From Coriaria nepalensis (lineage: Eukaryota > Streptophyta > Magnoliopsida > Cucurbitales > Coriariaceae), in assembly GCA_027186245.1 (NCBI GenBank), contig CP114481.1:26691501-26755500 (forward strand): 64,000 nucleotides of DNA. The letters run 5' to 3'. Under the pieces are notes generated by a model that had not been told where the DNA came from, did not search any database, and worked only from the letters and a program-made list of their open reading frames with translations. The position numbers and the translations under genes were made by a program. Below are positions 1 through 14,176 of this stretch, in pieces. Numbering within the stretch: the stretch's first letter is position 1; each line of letters opens with the position of its first letter.

Positions 1-843
1 TTGCATGTTATGTAAGAAAATCCTGTTTGAAGGGCGAAAATAAAATTCATTCGAATTAATTTAGTATGATTTATTGACTAGAAGAGACTCAGTGACATGA
101 CTTTAAGGCTAAACAAATGCATTGTTGCCTTCAATAGATCAACTGCAAGTTATGCACGAAAGTCATGTTTAAAGGCCGAATTTCATTCGAAGTAATTTAG
201 AATGATTTAATGACTAAAAGAGGCGCAATAATATGACTTTAAGGCTAAAAAAATGCATAGTTGCCTTCAATAGATCAATTACAAGTTATGCATGAAAGTC
301 GTGTCTTAAATGCAAAAATAGAATTGGTTCGAAGTGCTTTCAAACAATTTAATGAAATGAAAAGACTGAATGATATACTTTGTAAGGCTAAAATAATGCA
401 TTGTTGTCGTCAATAAATTAATTGCAAGTTATGTAAGAAAATCATGTTTGAAAGGCGAAAATAGAATTCGTTCAACTTAATTTAGAATGATTTAGTGACT
501 GGATGACACTCAATGACAAGACTTTAAGGCTAAACAAATGCACTGTTGACTTCAATAGATTAACTGCAAGTTATGCATGAAAGTCATGTTTAAAGGCCGA
601 ATTTCGTTCGAAGCGATTTAGAATGATTTAATGACTAAAAGAGACGCAATAATATGAATTTTAGGCTAAAAAAATGCATAGTTGCCTTCAATAGATCAAT
701 TACAAGTTATGCATGAAAGTCGTGTCTTAAATACAAAAATAGAATAGGTTCGAAGTGCTTTCAAACAATTTAATGATCTGAAAAGACTCAATGATATACT
801 TTTTAAGGCTAAAATAATGCATTGTTGTCGTCAATAAATTAAT

Positions 844-1128
844 TGCAAGTTATGTAAGAAAATCATGTTTGAAAGGTGAAAATAGAAGTCGTTCAACTTA
901 ATTTAGAATGATTTAATGACTGGATGAGACTCAATGACAAGACTTTAAGGCTAAACAAATGCATTGTTGCCTTCAATAGATTAATTACAAGTTATGCATG
1001 AAAGTCGTGTCTTAAATACAAAAATAGAATTGGTTCTAAGTGCTTTCAAACAATTTAATGATACGAAAAGACTCAGTGATATACTTTTTAAGGCTAAAAT
1101 AATGCATTGTTGTCGTCAATAAATTAAT
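844..1128 (+). repeat. 285-bp A-C unit lacking monomer B
   Basis: Unit 3 runs from A (844-985) straight into C (986-1128); B is missing. The junction lies in the 12-mer 'aatagattaatt' at 975-986. The related unit 40 (16146-16566) keeps its B, and there the same 12-mer ends both A and B, so a crossover between those two copies would delete exactly 136 bp. C in both units shares the uncommon 'ggttctaag', supporting common descent. Confidence 0.93.
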
Positions 1129-1827
1129 TGCCAGTTATGTAAGAAAATCATGTTTGAAGGGTGAAAATAGAATTCGTTCAACTTAATTTAGAATGATTTA
1201 ATGACTGGATGAGATTCAATGACATTACTTTAAGGCTAAACAAATGCATTGTTGCCTTCAATAGATTAACTGCAAGTTATGCACGAAAGTCATGTTTAAA
1301 GGCCGAATTTCGTTCGAAGCAATTTAGAATGATTTAATGACTAAAAGAGACGCAACAATATGACTTTAAGGCTAAAAAAATGCATAGTTGCCTTCAATAG
1401 ATCAATTACAAGTTATGCATGAAAGTCGTGTCTTAAATACAAAAATAGAATTGGTTCGAAGTGCTTTCAAACAATTTAATGATATGAAAAGACTCAATGA
1501 TATACTTTTTAAGGCTAAAATAATGCATTGTTGTCGTCAATAAATTAATTGCAAGTTATGTAAGAAAATCATGTTTGAAGGGTGAAAATAGAATTCGTTC
1601 AACTTAATTTAGAATGATTTAATGACTGGATGAGACTCAATGACATTACTTTAAGGCTAAACAAATGCATTGTTGCCTTCAATAGATTAACTGCAACTTA
1701 TGCACGAAAGTCATGTTTAAAGGCCGAATTTCGTTCGAAGCAATTTAGAATGATTTAATGACTAAAAGAGACGCAATAATATGACTTTAAGGCTAAAAAA
1801 ATGCATAGTTGCCTTCAATAGATCAAT

Positions 1828-3511
1828 TACAAGTTATGCATGAAAGTCGTGTCTTAAATACAAAAAAAGAATTGGTTCGAAGTGCTTTCAAACAATTTAA
1901 AGAATTGAAAAGACTGAATGATATACTTTTTAAGGCTAAAATAATGCATTGTTGTCGTCAATAAATTAATTGCAAGTTATGTAAGAAAATCATGTTTGAA
2001 AGGTGAAAATAGAATTCGTTCAACTTAATTTTGAATGATTTAATGACTGGATGAGACTCAATGACATGACTTTGAGGATAAACAAACGCATTGTTGCCTT
2101 CAATATATTAACTGCAAGTTATGCACGAAAGTCATGTTGAAAGGCCGAATTTCGTTCGAAGCGACTTAGAATGATTTAATGACTAAAAGAGACGCAATAA
2201 TATGAATTTTAGGCTAAAAAAATGCATAGTTGCCTTCAATAGATCAATTACAAGTTATGCATGAAAGTCGTGTCTTAAATGCAAAACTAGAATTGGTTCG
2301 AAGTGCTTTCAAACAATTTAATGAAATGAAAAGACTGAATGATATACTTTTTAAGGCTAAAATAATGCATTGTTGTCCTCAATAAATTAATTGCAAGTTA
2401 TGTAAGAAAATCATGTTTGAAAGGCGAAAATAGAATTCGTTCAACTTAGTTTAGAATGATTTAATGACTGGATGACACTCAATGACAAGACTTTAAGGCT
2501 AAACAAATGCATTGTTGACTTCAATAGATTAACTCCAAGTTATGCACGAAAGTCGTGTTGAAAGGCCGAATTTCGTTCGAAGCGACTTAGAATGATTTAA
2601 TGACTAAAAGAGACGCAATAATATGACTTTAAGGCTAAAAAAATGCATAGTTGCCTTCAATAGATCAATTACAAGTTATGCATGAAAGTCGTGTCTTAAA
2701 TACAAAAAAAGAATTGGTTCGAAGTGCTTTCAAACAATTTAAAGAATTGAAAAGACTGAATGATATACTTTTTAAGGCTAAAATAATGCATTGTTGTCGT
2801 CAATAAATTAATTGCAAGTTATGTAAGAAAATCATGTTTGAAAGGTGAAAATAGAATTCGTTCAACTTAATTTTGAATGATTTAATGACTGGATGAGACT
2901 CAATGACATGACTTTAAGGATAAACAAACGCATTGTTGCCTTCAATAGATTAACTGCAAGTTATGCACGAAAGTCATGTTGAAAGGCCGAATTTCGTTCG
3001 AAGCGATTTAGAATGATTTAATGACTAAAAGAGACGCAATAATATGAATTTTAGGCTAAAAAAATGCATAGTTGCCTTCAATAGATCAATTACAAGTTAT
3101 GCATGAAAGTCGTGTCTTAAATGCAAAAATAGAATTGGTTCGAAGTGCTTTCAAACAATTTAATGAAATGAAAAGACTGAATGATATACTTTTTAAGGCT
3201 AAAATAATGCATTGTTGTCGTCAATAAATTAATTGCAAGTTATGTATGAAAATCATGTTTGAAAGGCGAAAATAGAATTCGTTCAACTTAGTTTAGAATG
3301 ATTTAATGACTGGATGACACTCAATGACAAGACTTTAAGGCTAAACAAATGCATTGTTGACTTCAATAGATTAACTGCAAGTTATGCACGAAAGTCGTGT
3401 TGAAAGGCCGAATTTCGTTCGAAGCGACTTAGAATGATTTAATGACTAAAAGAGACGCAATAATATGACTTTAAGGCTAAAAAAATGCATAGTTGCCTTC
3501 AATAGATCAAT
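1828..3511 (+). repeat. 842-bp (two-unit) tandem duplication
   Basis: Copy 1 spans about 1828-2669 and copy 2 about 2670-3511. Shared rare markers, in order: 'tttaaagaattg' in C, 'aggataaacaaacgc' in A, then 'cttagtttag', 'gatgacactc' and 'gttgactt' in the next A, and 'gcgacttag' in the following B. Copy 1 has private changes such as 'caatatatt' near 2101 and 'aactccaag' near 2531. Similar marker combinations recur in units 15-17 and 23-25. Confidence 0.85.
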
Positions 3512-3676
3512 TACAAGTTATGCATGAAAGTCGTGTCTTAAATACAAAAATAGAATTGGTTCGAAGTGCTTTCAAACAATTTAATGATATGAAAAGACTC
3601 AATGATATACATTTTAAGGCTAAAATATTGCATTGTTGTTGTCAATAAATTAATTGCAAGTTATGTATGAAAATCA

Positions 3677-6600
3677 TGTTTGAAAGGCGAAAATAGAATT
3701 CGTTCAACTTAATTTAGAATGATTTAATGACTGGATGAGACTCAATGACATGACTTTAAGGCTAAACCAATGCATTGTTGCCTTCAATAGATTAATTGCA
3801 AGTTATGCACGAAATTCATGTTTACTGGCCGAATTTTGTTCGAAGCGATTCAGAATGATTTAATGACTAAAAGAGATGCAATAATATGACTTTAAGCCTA
3901 AAACAATGCGTGGTTGCCTTCAATAGATCAATTACAAGTTATGCTTGAAAGTCGTATCTTAAATGCAAAAATAGAATTGGTTCGAAGTGCTTTCAAACAA
4001 TTTAATGATACGAAAAGACTCAGTGATATACTTTTTAAGGCTAAAATAATGCATTGTTGTCGTCAATAAATTAATTGCCAGTTATGTAAGAAAATCATGT
4101 TTGAAGGGTGAAAATAGAATTCGTTCAACTTAATTTAGAATGATTTAATGACTGGATGAGATTCAATGACATTACTTTAAGGCTAAACAAATGCATTGTT
4201 GCCTTCAATAGATTAACTGCAAGTTATGCACGAAAGTCATCTTTAAAGGCCGAATTTCGTTCGAAGCGATTTAGAATGATTTAATGACTAAAAGAGACGC
4301 AACAATATGACTTTAAGGCTAAAAAAATGCATAGTTGCCTTCAATAGATCAATTACAAGTTATGCATGAAAGTCGTGTCTTAAATACAAAAATAGAATTG
4401 GTTCGAAGTGCTTTCAAACAATTTAATGATATGAAAAGACTCAATGATATACTTTTTAAGCCTAAAATAATGCATTGTTGTCGTCAATAAATTAATTGCA
4501 AGTTATGTAAAAAATCATGTTTGAAGGGTGAAAATAGAATTCGTTCAACTTAATTTAGAATGATTTAATGACTGGATGAGACTCAATGACATTACTTTAA
4601 GGCTAAACAAATGCATTGTTGCCTTCAATAGATTAACTGCAACTTATGCACGAAAGTCATGTTTAAAGGCCGAATTTCGTTCGAAGCAATTTAGAATGAT
4701 TTAATGACTAAAAGAGACGCAATAATATGACTTTAAGGCTAAAAAAATGCATAGTTGCCTTCAATAGATCAATTACAAGTTATGCATGAAAGTCGTGTCT
4801 TAAATACAAAAAAAGAATTGGTTCGAAGTGCTTTCAAACAATTTAATGAATTGAAAAGACTGAATGATATACATTTTAAGGCTAAAATATTGCATTGTTG
4901 TTGTCAATAAATTAATTGCAAGTTATGTATGAAAATCATGTTTGAAAGGCGAAAATAGAATTCGTTCAACTTAATTTAGAATGATTTAATGACTGGATGA
5001 GACTCAATGACATGACTTTAAGGCTAAACCAATGCATTGTTGCCTTTAATAGATCAACTGCAAGTTATGCACGAAAGTCATGTTTAAAGGTCGAATTTCG
5101 TTCGAAGTAATTTAGAATGATTTAATGACTAAAAGAGGCGCAATAATATGACTTTAAGCCTAAAACAATGCGTGGTTGCCTTCAATAGATCAATTACAAG
5201 TTATGCTTGAAAGTCGTGTCTTAAATGCAAAAATAGAATTGGTTCGAAGTGCTTTCAAACAATTTAATGAAATGAAAAGACTGAATGATATACTTTTTAA
5301 GGCTAAAATAATGCATTGTTGTCGTCAATAAATTAATTGCAAGTTATGTAAGAAAATCGTGTTTGAAGGGTGAAAATAGAATTCGTTCAACTTAATTTAG
5401 AATGATTTAATGACTGGATGAGACTCAATGACATTACTTTAAGGCTAAACAAATGCATTGTTGCCTTCAATAGATTAACTGCAAGTTATGCACGAAAGTC
5501 ATGTTTAAAGGCCGAATTTCGTTCGAAGCAATTTAGAATGATTTAATGACTAAAAGAGACGCAATAATATGACTTTAAGGCTAAAAAAATGCATAGTTGC
5601 CTTCAATAGATCAATTACAAGTTATGCATGAAAGTCGTGTCTTAAATACAAAAATAGAATAGGTTCGAAGTGCTTTCAAACAATTTAATGATATGAAATG
5701 ACTCAATGATATACTTTTTAAGGCTAAAATAATGCATTGTTGTCCTCAATAAATTAATTGCAAGTTATGTAAGAAAATCATGTTTGAAAGGTGAAAATAG
5801 AATTCGTTCAACTTAATTTTGAATGATTTAATGACTGGATGAGACTCAATGACCTGACTTTAAGGATAAACAAACGCATTGTTGCCTTCAATAGATTAAC
5901 TGCAAGTTATGCACGAAAGTCATGTTGAAAGGCCGAATTTCGTTCGAAGCGATTTAGAATGATTTAATGACTAAAAGAGACGCAATAATATGAATTTTAG
6001 GCTAAAAAAATGCATAGTTGCCTTCAATAGATCAATTACAAGTTATGCATGAAAGTCGTGTCTTAAATGCAAAAATAGAATTGGTTCGAAGTGCTTTCAA
6101 ACAATTTAATGAAATGAAAAGACTGAATGATATACTTTTTAAGGCTAAAATAATGCATTGTTGTCCTCAATAAATTAATTGCAAGTTATGTAAGAAAATC
6201 ATGTTTGAAAGGCGAAAATAGAATTCGTTCAACTTAGTTTAGTATGATTTAATGACTGGATGACACTCAATGACAAGACTTTAAGGCTAAACAAATGCAT
6301 TGTTGACTTCAATGGATTAACTGCAAGTTATGCACGAAAGTCATGTTTAAAGGCCGAATTTCGTTCGAAGCGATTTAGAATGATTTAATGACTAAAAGAG
6401 ACGCAATAATATGAATTTTAGGCTAAAAAAATGCATAGTTGCCTTCAATAGATCAATTACAAGTTATGCATGAAAGTCGTGTCTTAAATACAAAAATAGA
6501 ATAGGTTCGAAGTGCTTTCAAACAATTTAATGATATGAAATGACTCAATGATATACTTTTTAAGGCTAAAATAATGCATTGTTGTCGTCAATAAATTAAT

Positions 6601-7043
6601 TGCAAGTTATTTAAGAAAATCATGTTTGAAAGGTGAAAATAGAATTCGTTCAACTTAATTTTGAATGATTTAATGACTGGATGAGACTCAATGACCTGAC
6701 TTTGAGGATAAACAAACGCATTGTTGCCTTCAATAGATTAACTGCAAGTTATGCACGAAAGTCATGTTGAAAAGCCGAATTTGGTTCGAAGCGATTTAGA
6801 ATGATTTAATGACTAAAAGAGACGCAATAATATGAATTTTAGGCTAAAAAAATGCATAGTTGCCTTCAATAGATCAATTACAAGTTATGCATGAAAGTCG
6901 TGTCTTAAATACAAAAATAGAATAGGTTCGAAGTGCTTTGAAACAATTTAATGATCTGAAAAGACTGAATGATATACTTTTTAAGGCTAAAATAATGCAT
7001 TGTTGTCCTCAATAAATTAATTGCAAGTTATGTAAGAAAATCG
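3677..7043 (+). repeat. 3,367-bp eight-unit duplication, copy 1
   Basis: HOR starts: 3655, 4076, 4497, 4917, 5338, 5759, 6180, 6601. The duplicated segment begins about 22 bases into the first A, because bases before that point differ between the copies. Unit 12 (4497) has a one-base-short A with 'gtaaaaaatc', faithfully repeated in copy 2, as are 'gcctttaatag', 'ttatttaag' and 'ccgaatttggttcg'. Reading the copies side by side I found two substitutions: base 3956 (a here, g at 7323) and base 6335 (c here, g at 9702). Confidence 0.93.
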
Positions 7044-10000
7044 TGTTTGAAAGGCGAAAATAGAATTCGTTCAACTTAATTTAGAATGATTTAATGACTG
7101 GATGAGACTCAATGACATGACTTTAAGGCTAAACCAATGCATTGTTGCCTTCAATAGATTAATTGCAAGTTATGCACGAAATTCATGTTTACTGGCCGAA
7201 TTTTGTTCGAAGCGATTCAGAATGATTTAATGACTAAAAGAGATGCAATAATATGACTTTAAGCCTAAAACAATGCGTGGTTGCCTTCAATAGATCAATT
7301 ACAAGTTATGCTTGAAAGTCGTGTCTTAAATGCAAAAATAGAATTGGTTCGAAGTGCTTTCAAACAATTTAATGATACGAAAAGACTCAGTGATATACTT
7401 TTTAAGGCTAAAATAATGCATTGTTGTCGTCAATAAATTAATTGCCAGTTATGTAAGAAAATCATGTTTGAAGGGTGAAAATAGAATTCGTTCAACTTAA
7501 TTTAGAATGATTTAATGACTGGATGAGATTCAATGACATTACTTTAAGGCTAAACAAATGCATTGTTGCCTTCAATAGATTAACTGCAAGTTATGCACGA
7601 AAGTCATCTTTAAAGGCCGAATTTCGTTCGAAGCGATTTAGAATGATTTAATGACTAAAAGAGACGCAACAATATGACTTTAAGGCTAAAAAAATGCATA
7701 GTTGCCTTCAATAGATCAATTACAAGTTATGCATGAAAGTCGTGTCTTAAATACAAAAATAGAATTGGTTCGAAGTGCTTTCAAACAATTTAATGATATG
7801 AAAAGACTCAATGATATACTTTTTAAGCCTAAAATAATGCATTGTTGTCGTCAATAAATTAATTGCAAGTTATGTAAAAAATCATGTTTGAAGGGTGAAA
7901 ATAGAATTCGTTCAACTTAATTTAGAATGATTTAATGACTGGATGAGACTCAATGACATTACTTTAAGGCTAAACAAATGCATTGTTGCCTTCAATAGAT
8001 TAACTGCAACTTATGCACGAAAGTCATGTTTAAAGGCCGAATTTCGTTCGAAGCAATTTAGAATGATTTAATGACTAAAAGAGACGCAATAATATGACTT
8101 TAAGGCTAAAAAAATGCATAGTTGCCTTCAATAGATCAATTACAAGTTATGCATGAAAGTCGTGTCTTAAATACAAAAAAAGAATTGGTTCGAAGTGCTT
8201 TCAAACAATTTAATGAATTGAAAAGACTGAATGATATACATTTTAAGGCTAAAATATTGCATTGTTGTTGTCAATAAATTAATTGCAAGTTATGTATGAA
8301 AATCATGTTTGAAAGGCGAAAATAGAATTCGTTCAACTTAATTTAGAATGATTTAATGACTGGATGAGACTCAATGACATGACTTTAAGGCTAAACCAAT
8401 GCATTGTTGCCTTTAATAGATCAACTGCAAGTTATGCACGAAAGTCATGTTTAAAGGTCGAATTTCGTTCGAAGTAATTTAGAATGATTTAATGACTAAA
8501 AGAGGCGCAATAATATGACTTTAAGCCTAAAACAATGCGTGGTTGCCTTCAATAGATCAATTACAAGTTATGCTTGAAAGTCGTGTCTTAAATGCAAAAA
8601 TAGAATTGGTTCGAAGTGCTTTCAAACAATTTAATGAAATGAAAAGACTGAATGATATACTTTTTAAGGCTAAAATAATGCATTGTTGTCGTCAATAAAT
8701 TAATTGCAAGTTATGTAAGAAAATCGTGTTTGAAGGGTGAAAATAGAATTCGTTCAACTTAATTTAGAATGATTTAATGACTGGATGAGACTCAATGACA
8801 TTACTTTAAGGCTAAACAAATGCATTGTTGCCTTCAATAGATTAACTGCAAGTTATGCACGAAAGTCATGTTTAAAGGCCGAATTTCGTTCGAAGCAATT
8901 TAGAATGATTTAATGACTAAAAGAGACGCAATAATATGACTTTAAGGCTAAAAAAATGCATAGTTGCCTTCAATAGATCAATTACAAGTTATGCATGAAA
9001 GTCGTGTCTTAAATACAAAAATAGAATAGGTTCGAAGTGCTTTCAAACAATTTAATGATATGAAATGACTCAATGATATACTTTTTAAGGCTAAAATAAT
9101 GCATTGTTGTCCTCAATAAATTAATTGCAAGTTATGTAAGAAAATCATGTTTGAAAGGTGAAAATAGAATTCGTTCAACTTAATTTTGAATGATTTAATG
9201 ACTGGATGAGACTCAATGACCTGACTTTAAGGATAAACAAACGCATTGTTGCCTTCAATAGATTAACTGCAAGTTATGCACGAAAGTCATGTTGAAAGGC
9301 CGAATTTCGTTCGAAGCGATTTAGAATGATTTAATGACTAAAAGAGACGCAATAATATGAATTTTAGGCTAAAAAAATGCATAGTTGCCTTCAATAGATC
9401 AATTACAAGTTATGCATGAAAGTCGTGTCTTAAATGCAAAAATAGAATTGGTTCGAAGTGCTTTCAAACAATTTAATGAAATGAAAAGACTGAATGATAT
9501 ACTTTTTAAGGCTAAAATAATGCATTGTTGTCCTCAATAAATTAATTGCAAGTTATGTAAGAAAATCATGTTTGAAAGGCGAAAATAGAATTCGTTCAAC
9601 TTAGTTTAGTATGATTTAATGACTGGATGACACTCAATGACAAGACTTTAAGGCTAAACAAATGCATTGTTGACTTCAATGGATTAACTGCAAGTTATGC
9701 AGGAAAGTCATGTTTAAAGGCCGAATTTCGTTCGAAGCGATTTAGAATGATTTAATGACTAAAAGAGACGCAATAATATGAATTTTAGGCTAAAAAAATG
9801 CATAGTTGCCTTCAATAGATCAATTACAAGTTATGCATGAAAGTCGTGTCTTAAATACAAAAATAGAATAGGTTCGAAGTGCTTTCAAACAATTTAATGA
9901 TATGAAATGACTCAATGATATACTTTTTAAGGCTAAAATAATGCATTGTTGTCGTCAATAAATTAATTGCAAGTTATTTAAGAAAATCATGTTTGAAAGG

Positions 10001-10410
10001 TGAAAATAGAATTCGTTCAACTTAATTTTGAATGATTTAATGACTGGATGAGACTCAATGACCTGACTTTGAGGATAAACAAACGCATTGTTGCCTTCAA
10101 TAGATTAACTGCAAGTTATGCACGAAAGTCATGTTGAAAAGCCGAATTTGGTTCGAAGCGATTTAGAATGATTTAATGACTAAAAGAGACGCAATAATAT
10201 GAATTTTAGGCTAAAAAAATGCATAGTTGCCTTCAATAGATCAATTACAAGTTATGCATGAAAGTCGTGTCTTAAATACAAAAATAGAATAGGTTCGAAG
10301 TGCTTTGAAACAATTTAATGATCTGAAAAGACTGAATGATATACTTTTTAAGGCTAAAATAATGCATTGTTGTCCTCAATAAATTAATTGCAAGTTATGT
10401 AAGAAAATCG
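7044..10410 (+). repeat. 3,367-bp eight-unit duplication, copy 2
   Basis: HOR starts: 7022, 7443, 7864, 8284, 8705, 9126, 9547, 9968. It follows copy 1 directly at an offset of 3,367 bp and differs from it by two substitutions that I could find, about 99.94% identity. Likeness to copy 1 continues to about 10420, where 'aggtg' replaces 'aggcg'. Such near-identity points to a recent unequal exchange or, less likely, an assembly duplication. Confidence 0.93.
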
Positions 10411-13400
10411 TGTTTGAAAGGTGAAAATAGAATTCGTTCAACTTAATTTAGAATGATTTAATGACTGGATGAGACTCAATGACAAGACTTTAAGGCTAAA
10501 CAAATGCATTGTTGCGTTCAATAGATTAACTGCAAGTTATGCACGAAAGTCATGTTTAAAGGCCGAATTTCGTTCGAAGCGATTTAGAATGATTTAATGA
10601 CTAAAAGAGACGCAATAATATGAATTTTAGGCTAAAAAAATGCATAGTTGCCTTCAATAGATCAATTACAAGTTATGCATGAAATTCGTGTCTTAAATGC
10701 AAAAATAGAATTGGTTCGAAGTGCTTTGAAACAATTTAACGAATTGAAAAGACTGAATGAAATACTTTTTAAGGCTAAAATAATGCATTGTTGTCGTCAA
10801 TAAATTAATTGCAAGTTATGTAAGAAAATCATGTTTGAACGGTGAAAATAGAATTCGTTCAACTTAATTTTGAATGATTTAATGACTGGATGAGACTCAA
10901 TGACAAGACTTTAAGCCTAACCAAATGCATTGTTGCCTTCAATAGATTAACTGCAAGTTATGCATGAAAGTCATGTTTAAAGGCCGAATTCGTTCGAAGC
11001 AATTTAGAATGATTTAATGACTAAAAGAGACGCAATAATATGAATTTTAGGCTAAAAAAATGCATAGTTGCCTTCAATAGATCAATTACAAGTTATGCAT
11101 GAAAGTCGTGTCTTATATACAAAAATAGAATAGGTTTGAAGTGCTTTCAAACAATTTAATGATATGAAAAGACTCAATGATATACTTTTTAAGGCTAAAA
11201 TAATGCATTGTTGTCGTCAATAAATTAATTGCAAGTTATGTAAGAAAATCATGTTTGAAAGGTGAAAATAGAATTCGTTCAACTTAATTTAGAATGATTT
11301 AATGACTGGATGAGACTCAATGACAAGACTTTAAGGCTAAACAAATGCATTGTTGCCTTCAATAGATTAATTGCAAGTTATGCACGAAATTCATGTTTAC
11401 TGGCCGAATTTTGTTCGAAGCGATTTAGAATGATTTAATGACTAAAAGAGATGCAATAATATGAATTTTACGCTAAAAAAATGCATAGTTGCCTTGAATA
11501 GATTAATTACAAGTTATGCATGAAAGTCGTGTCTTAAATACAAAAATAGAATTGGTTCTAAGTGCTTTCAAACAATTTAATGATACGAAAAGACTCAGTG
11601 ATATACTTTTTAAGGCTAAAATAATGCATTGTTGTCGTCAATAAATTAATTGCCAGTTATGTAAGAAAATCATGTTTGAAGGGTGAAAATAGAATTCGTT
11701 CAACTTAATTTAGAATGATTTAATGACTGGATGAGATTCAATGACATTACTTTATGGCTAAACAAATGCATTGTTGCCTTCAATAGATTAACTGCAAGTT
11801 ATGCACGAAAGTCATGTTTAAAGGCCGAATTTCGTTCGAAGCGATTTAGAATGATTTAATGACTAAAAGAGACGCAACAATATGACTTTAAGGCTAAAAA
11901 AATGCATAGTTGCCTTCAATAGATCAATTACAAGTTATGCATGAAAGGTCGTGTCTTAAATACAAAAATAGAATTGGTTCGAAGTGCTTTCAAACAATTT
12001 AATGATATGAAAAGACTCAATGATATACTTTTTAAGGCTAAAATAATGCATTGTTGTCGTCAATAAATTAATTGCAAGTTATGTAAGAAAATCATGTTTG
12101 AAGGGTGAAAATAGAATTCGTTCAACTTAATTTAGAATGATTTAATGACTGGATGAGACTCAATGACATTACTTTAAGGCTAAACAAATGCATTGTTGCC
12201 TTCAATAGATTAACTGCAACTTATGCACGAAAGTCATGTTTAAAGGCCGAATTTCGTTCGAAGCAATTTAGAATGATTTAATGACTAAAAGAGACGCAAT
12301 AATATGACTTTAAGGCTAAAAAAATGCATAGTTGCCTTCAATAGATCAATTACAAGTTATGCATGAAAGTCGTGTCTTATATACAAAAATAGAATAGGTT
12401 TGAAGTGCTTTCAAACAATTTAATGATATGAAAAGACTCAATGATATACTTTTTAAGGCTAAAATAATGCATTGTTGTCGTCAATAAATTAATTGCAAGT
12501 TATGTAAGAAAATCATGTTTGAAAGGTGAAAATAGAATTCGTTCAACTTAATTTAGAATGATTTAATGACTGGATGAGACTCAATGACAAGACTTTAAGG
12601 CTAAACAAATGCATTGTTGCCTTCAATAGATTAATTGCAAGTTATGCACGAAATTCATGTTTACTGGCCGAATTTTGTTCGAAGCGATTTAGAATGATTT
12701 AATGACTAAAAGAGATGCAATAATATGAATTTTACGCTAAAAAAATGCATAGTTGCCTTCAATAGATTAATTACAAGTTATGCATGAAAGTCGTGTCTTA
12801 AATACAAAAATAGAATTGGTTCTAAGTGCTTTCAAACAATTTAATGATACGAAAAGACACAGTGATATACTTTTTAAGGCTAAAATAATGCATTGTTGTC
12901 GTCAATATTAATTGCCAGTTATGTAAGAAAATCATGTTTGAAGGGTGAAAATAGAATTCGTTCAACTTAATTTAGAATGATTTAATGACTGGATGAGATT
13001 CAATGACATTACTTTATGGCTAAACAAATGCATTGTTGCCTTCAATAGATTAACTGCAAGTTATGCACGAAAGTCATGTTTAAAGGCCGAATTTCGTTCG
13101 AAGCGATTTAGAATGATTTAATGACTAAAAGAGACGCAACAATATGACTTTAAGGCTAAAAAAATGCATAGTTGCCTTCAATAGATCAATTACAAGTTAT
13201 GCATGAAAGGTCGTGTCTTAAATACAAAAATAGAATTGGTTCGAAGTGCTTTCAAACAATTTAATGATATGAAAAGACTCAATGATATACTTTTTAAGGC
13301 TAAAATAATGCATTGTTGTCGTCAATAAATTAATTGCAAGTTATGTAAGAAAATCATGTTTGAAGGGTGAAAATAGAATTCGTTCAACTTAATTTAGAAT

Positions 13401-13755
13401 GATTTAATGACTGGATGAGACTCAATGACATTACTTTAAGGCTAAACAAATGCATTGTTGCCTTCAATAGATTAACTGCAACTTATGCACGAAAGTCATG
13501 TTTAAAGGCCGAATTTCGTTCGAAGCAATTTAGAATGATTTAATGACTAAAAGAGACGCAATAATATGACTTTAAGGCTAAAAAAATGCATAGTTGCCTT
13601 CAATAGATCAATTACAAGTTATGCATGAAAGTCGTGTCTTAAATACAAAAAAATAATTGGTTCGAAGTGCTTTCAAACAATTTAATGAATTGAAAAGACT
13701 GAATGATATACTTTTTAAGGCTAAAATATTGCATTGTTGTTGTCAATAAATTAAT
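10389..13755 (+). repeat. HOR units 26-33
   Basis: Unit starts: 10389, 10810, 11230, 11651, 12073, 12494, 12913, 13335. Lengths vary more than elsewhere: unit 27 is 420 bp, units 29 and 32 are 422 bp (an extra g giving 'gaaaggtcgtg' in C) and unit 31 is 419 bp ('caatattaatt' for 'caataaattaatt', two bases lost near 12906). The block contains the 1,264-bp tandem duplication annotated separately. Confidence 0.92.
11087..13612 (+). repeat. 1,264-bp (three-unit) tandem duplication
   Basis: Copy 1 is 11087-12350 and copy 2 is 12351-13612; likeness starts a little before 11087 and runs to about 13641. Both copies carry 'cttatatac' with 'aggtttgaag' in the first C, 'tttactggcc' in B, 'tttacgcta', 'tttatggct' in A and the extra g in 'gaaaggtcg'. 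Differences seen: 'gccttgaata' against 'gccttcaata', 'gactcagtg' against 'gacacagtg', and the two-base loss in copy 2. Confidence 0.88.
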
Positions 13756-14176
13756 TGCAAGTTATGTATGAAAATCATGTTTGAAAGGCGAAAATAGAAT
13801 TCGTTCAACTTAATTTAGAATGATTTAATGACTGGATGAGACACAATGACAAGACTTTAAGGCTAAACAAATGCATTTTTGCCTTCAATAGATTAACTGC
13901 AAGTTATGCACGAAAGTCATGTTTAAAGGCCGAATTTCGTTCGAAGCAATTTAGATATATTTAATGACTAAAAGAGGCGCAATAATATGACTTTAAGGCT
14001 AAAAAAATGCATGGCTGCCTTCAATAGATCAATTACAAGTTATGCATGAAAATCGTGTCTTAAAGGCAAAAATATAATTGGTTCGAAGTGCTTTGAAACA
14101 ATTTAATGATATGAAAAGACTCAATGATATACTTTGTAAGGCTAAAATAATGCATTGTTGTCGTCAATAAATTAAT

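Larger units (their letters stand above)
2..3654 (+). repeat. HOR units 1-9 (left block)
   Basis: Unit starts: 2, 423, 844, 1129, 1550, 1971, 2392, 2813, 3234. Base 1 is the tail of the preceding C monomer. Unit 1 begins with the A-prime variant and units 1-4 closely match units 38-41 at 15304-16987, so the two stretches descend from one block. Unit 3 is a 285-bp A-C dimer. Units 5-9 contain an 842-bp doublet, annotated separately. Confidence 0.93.
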
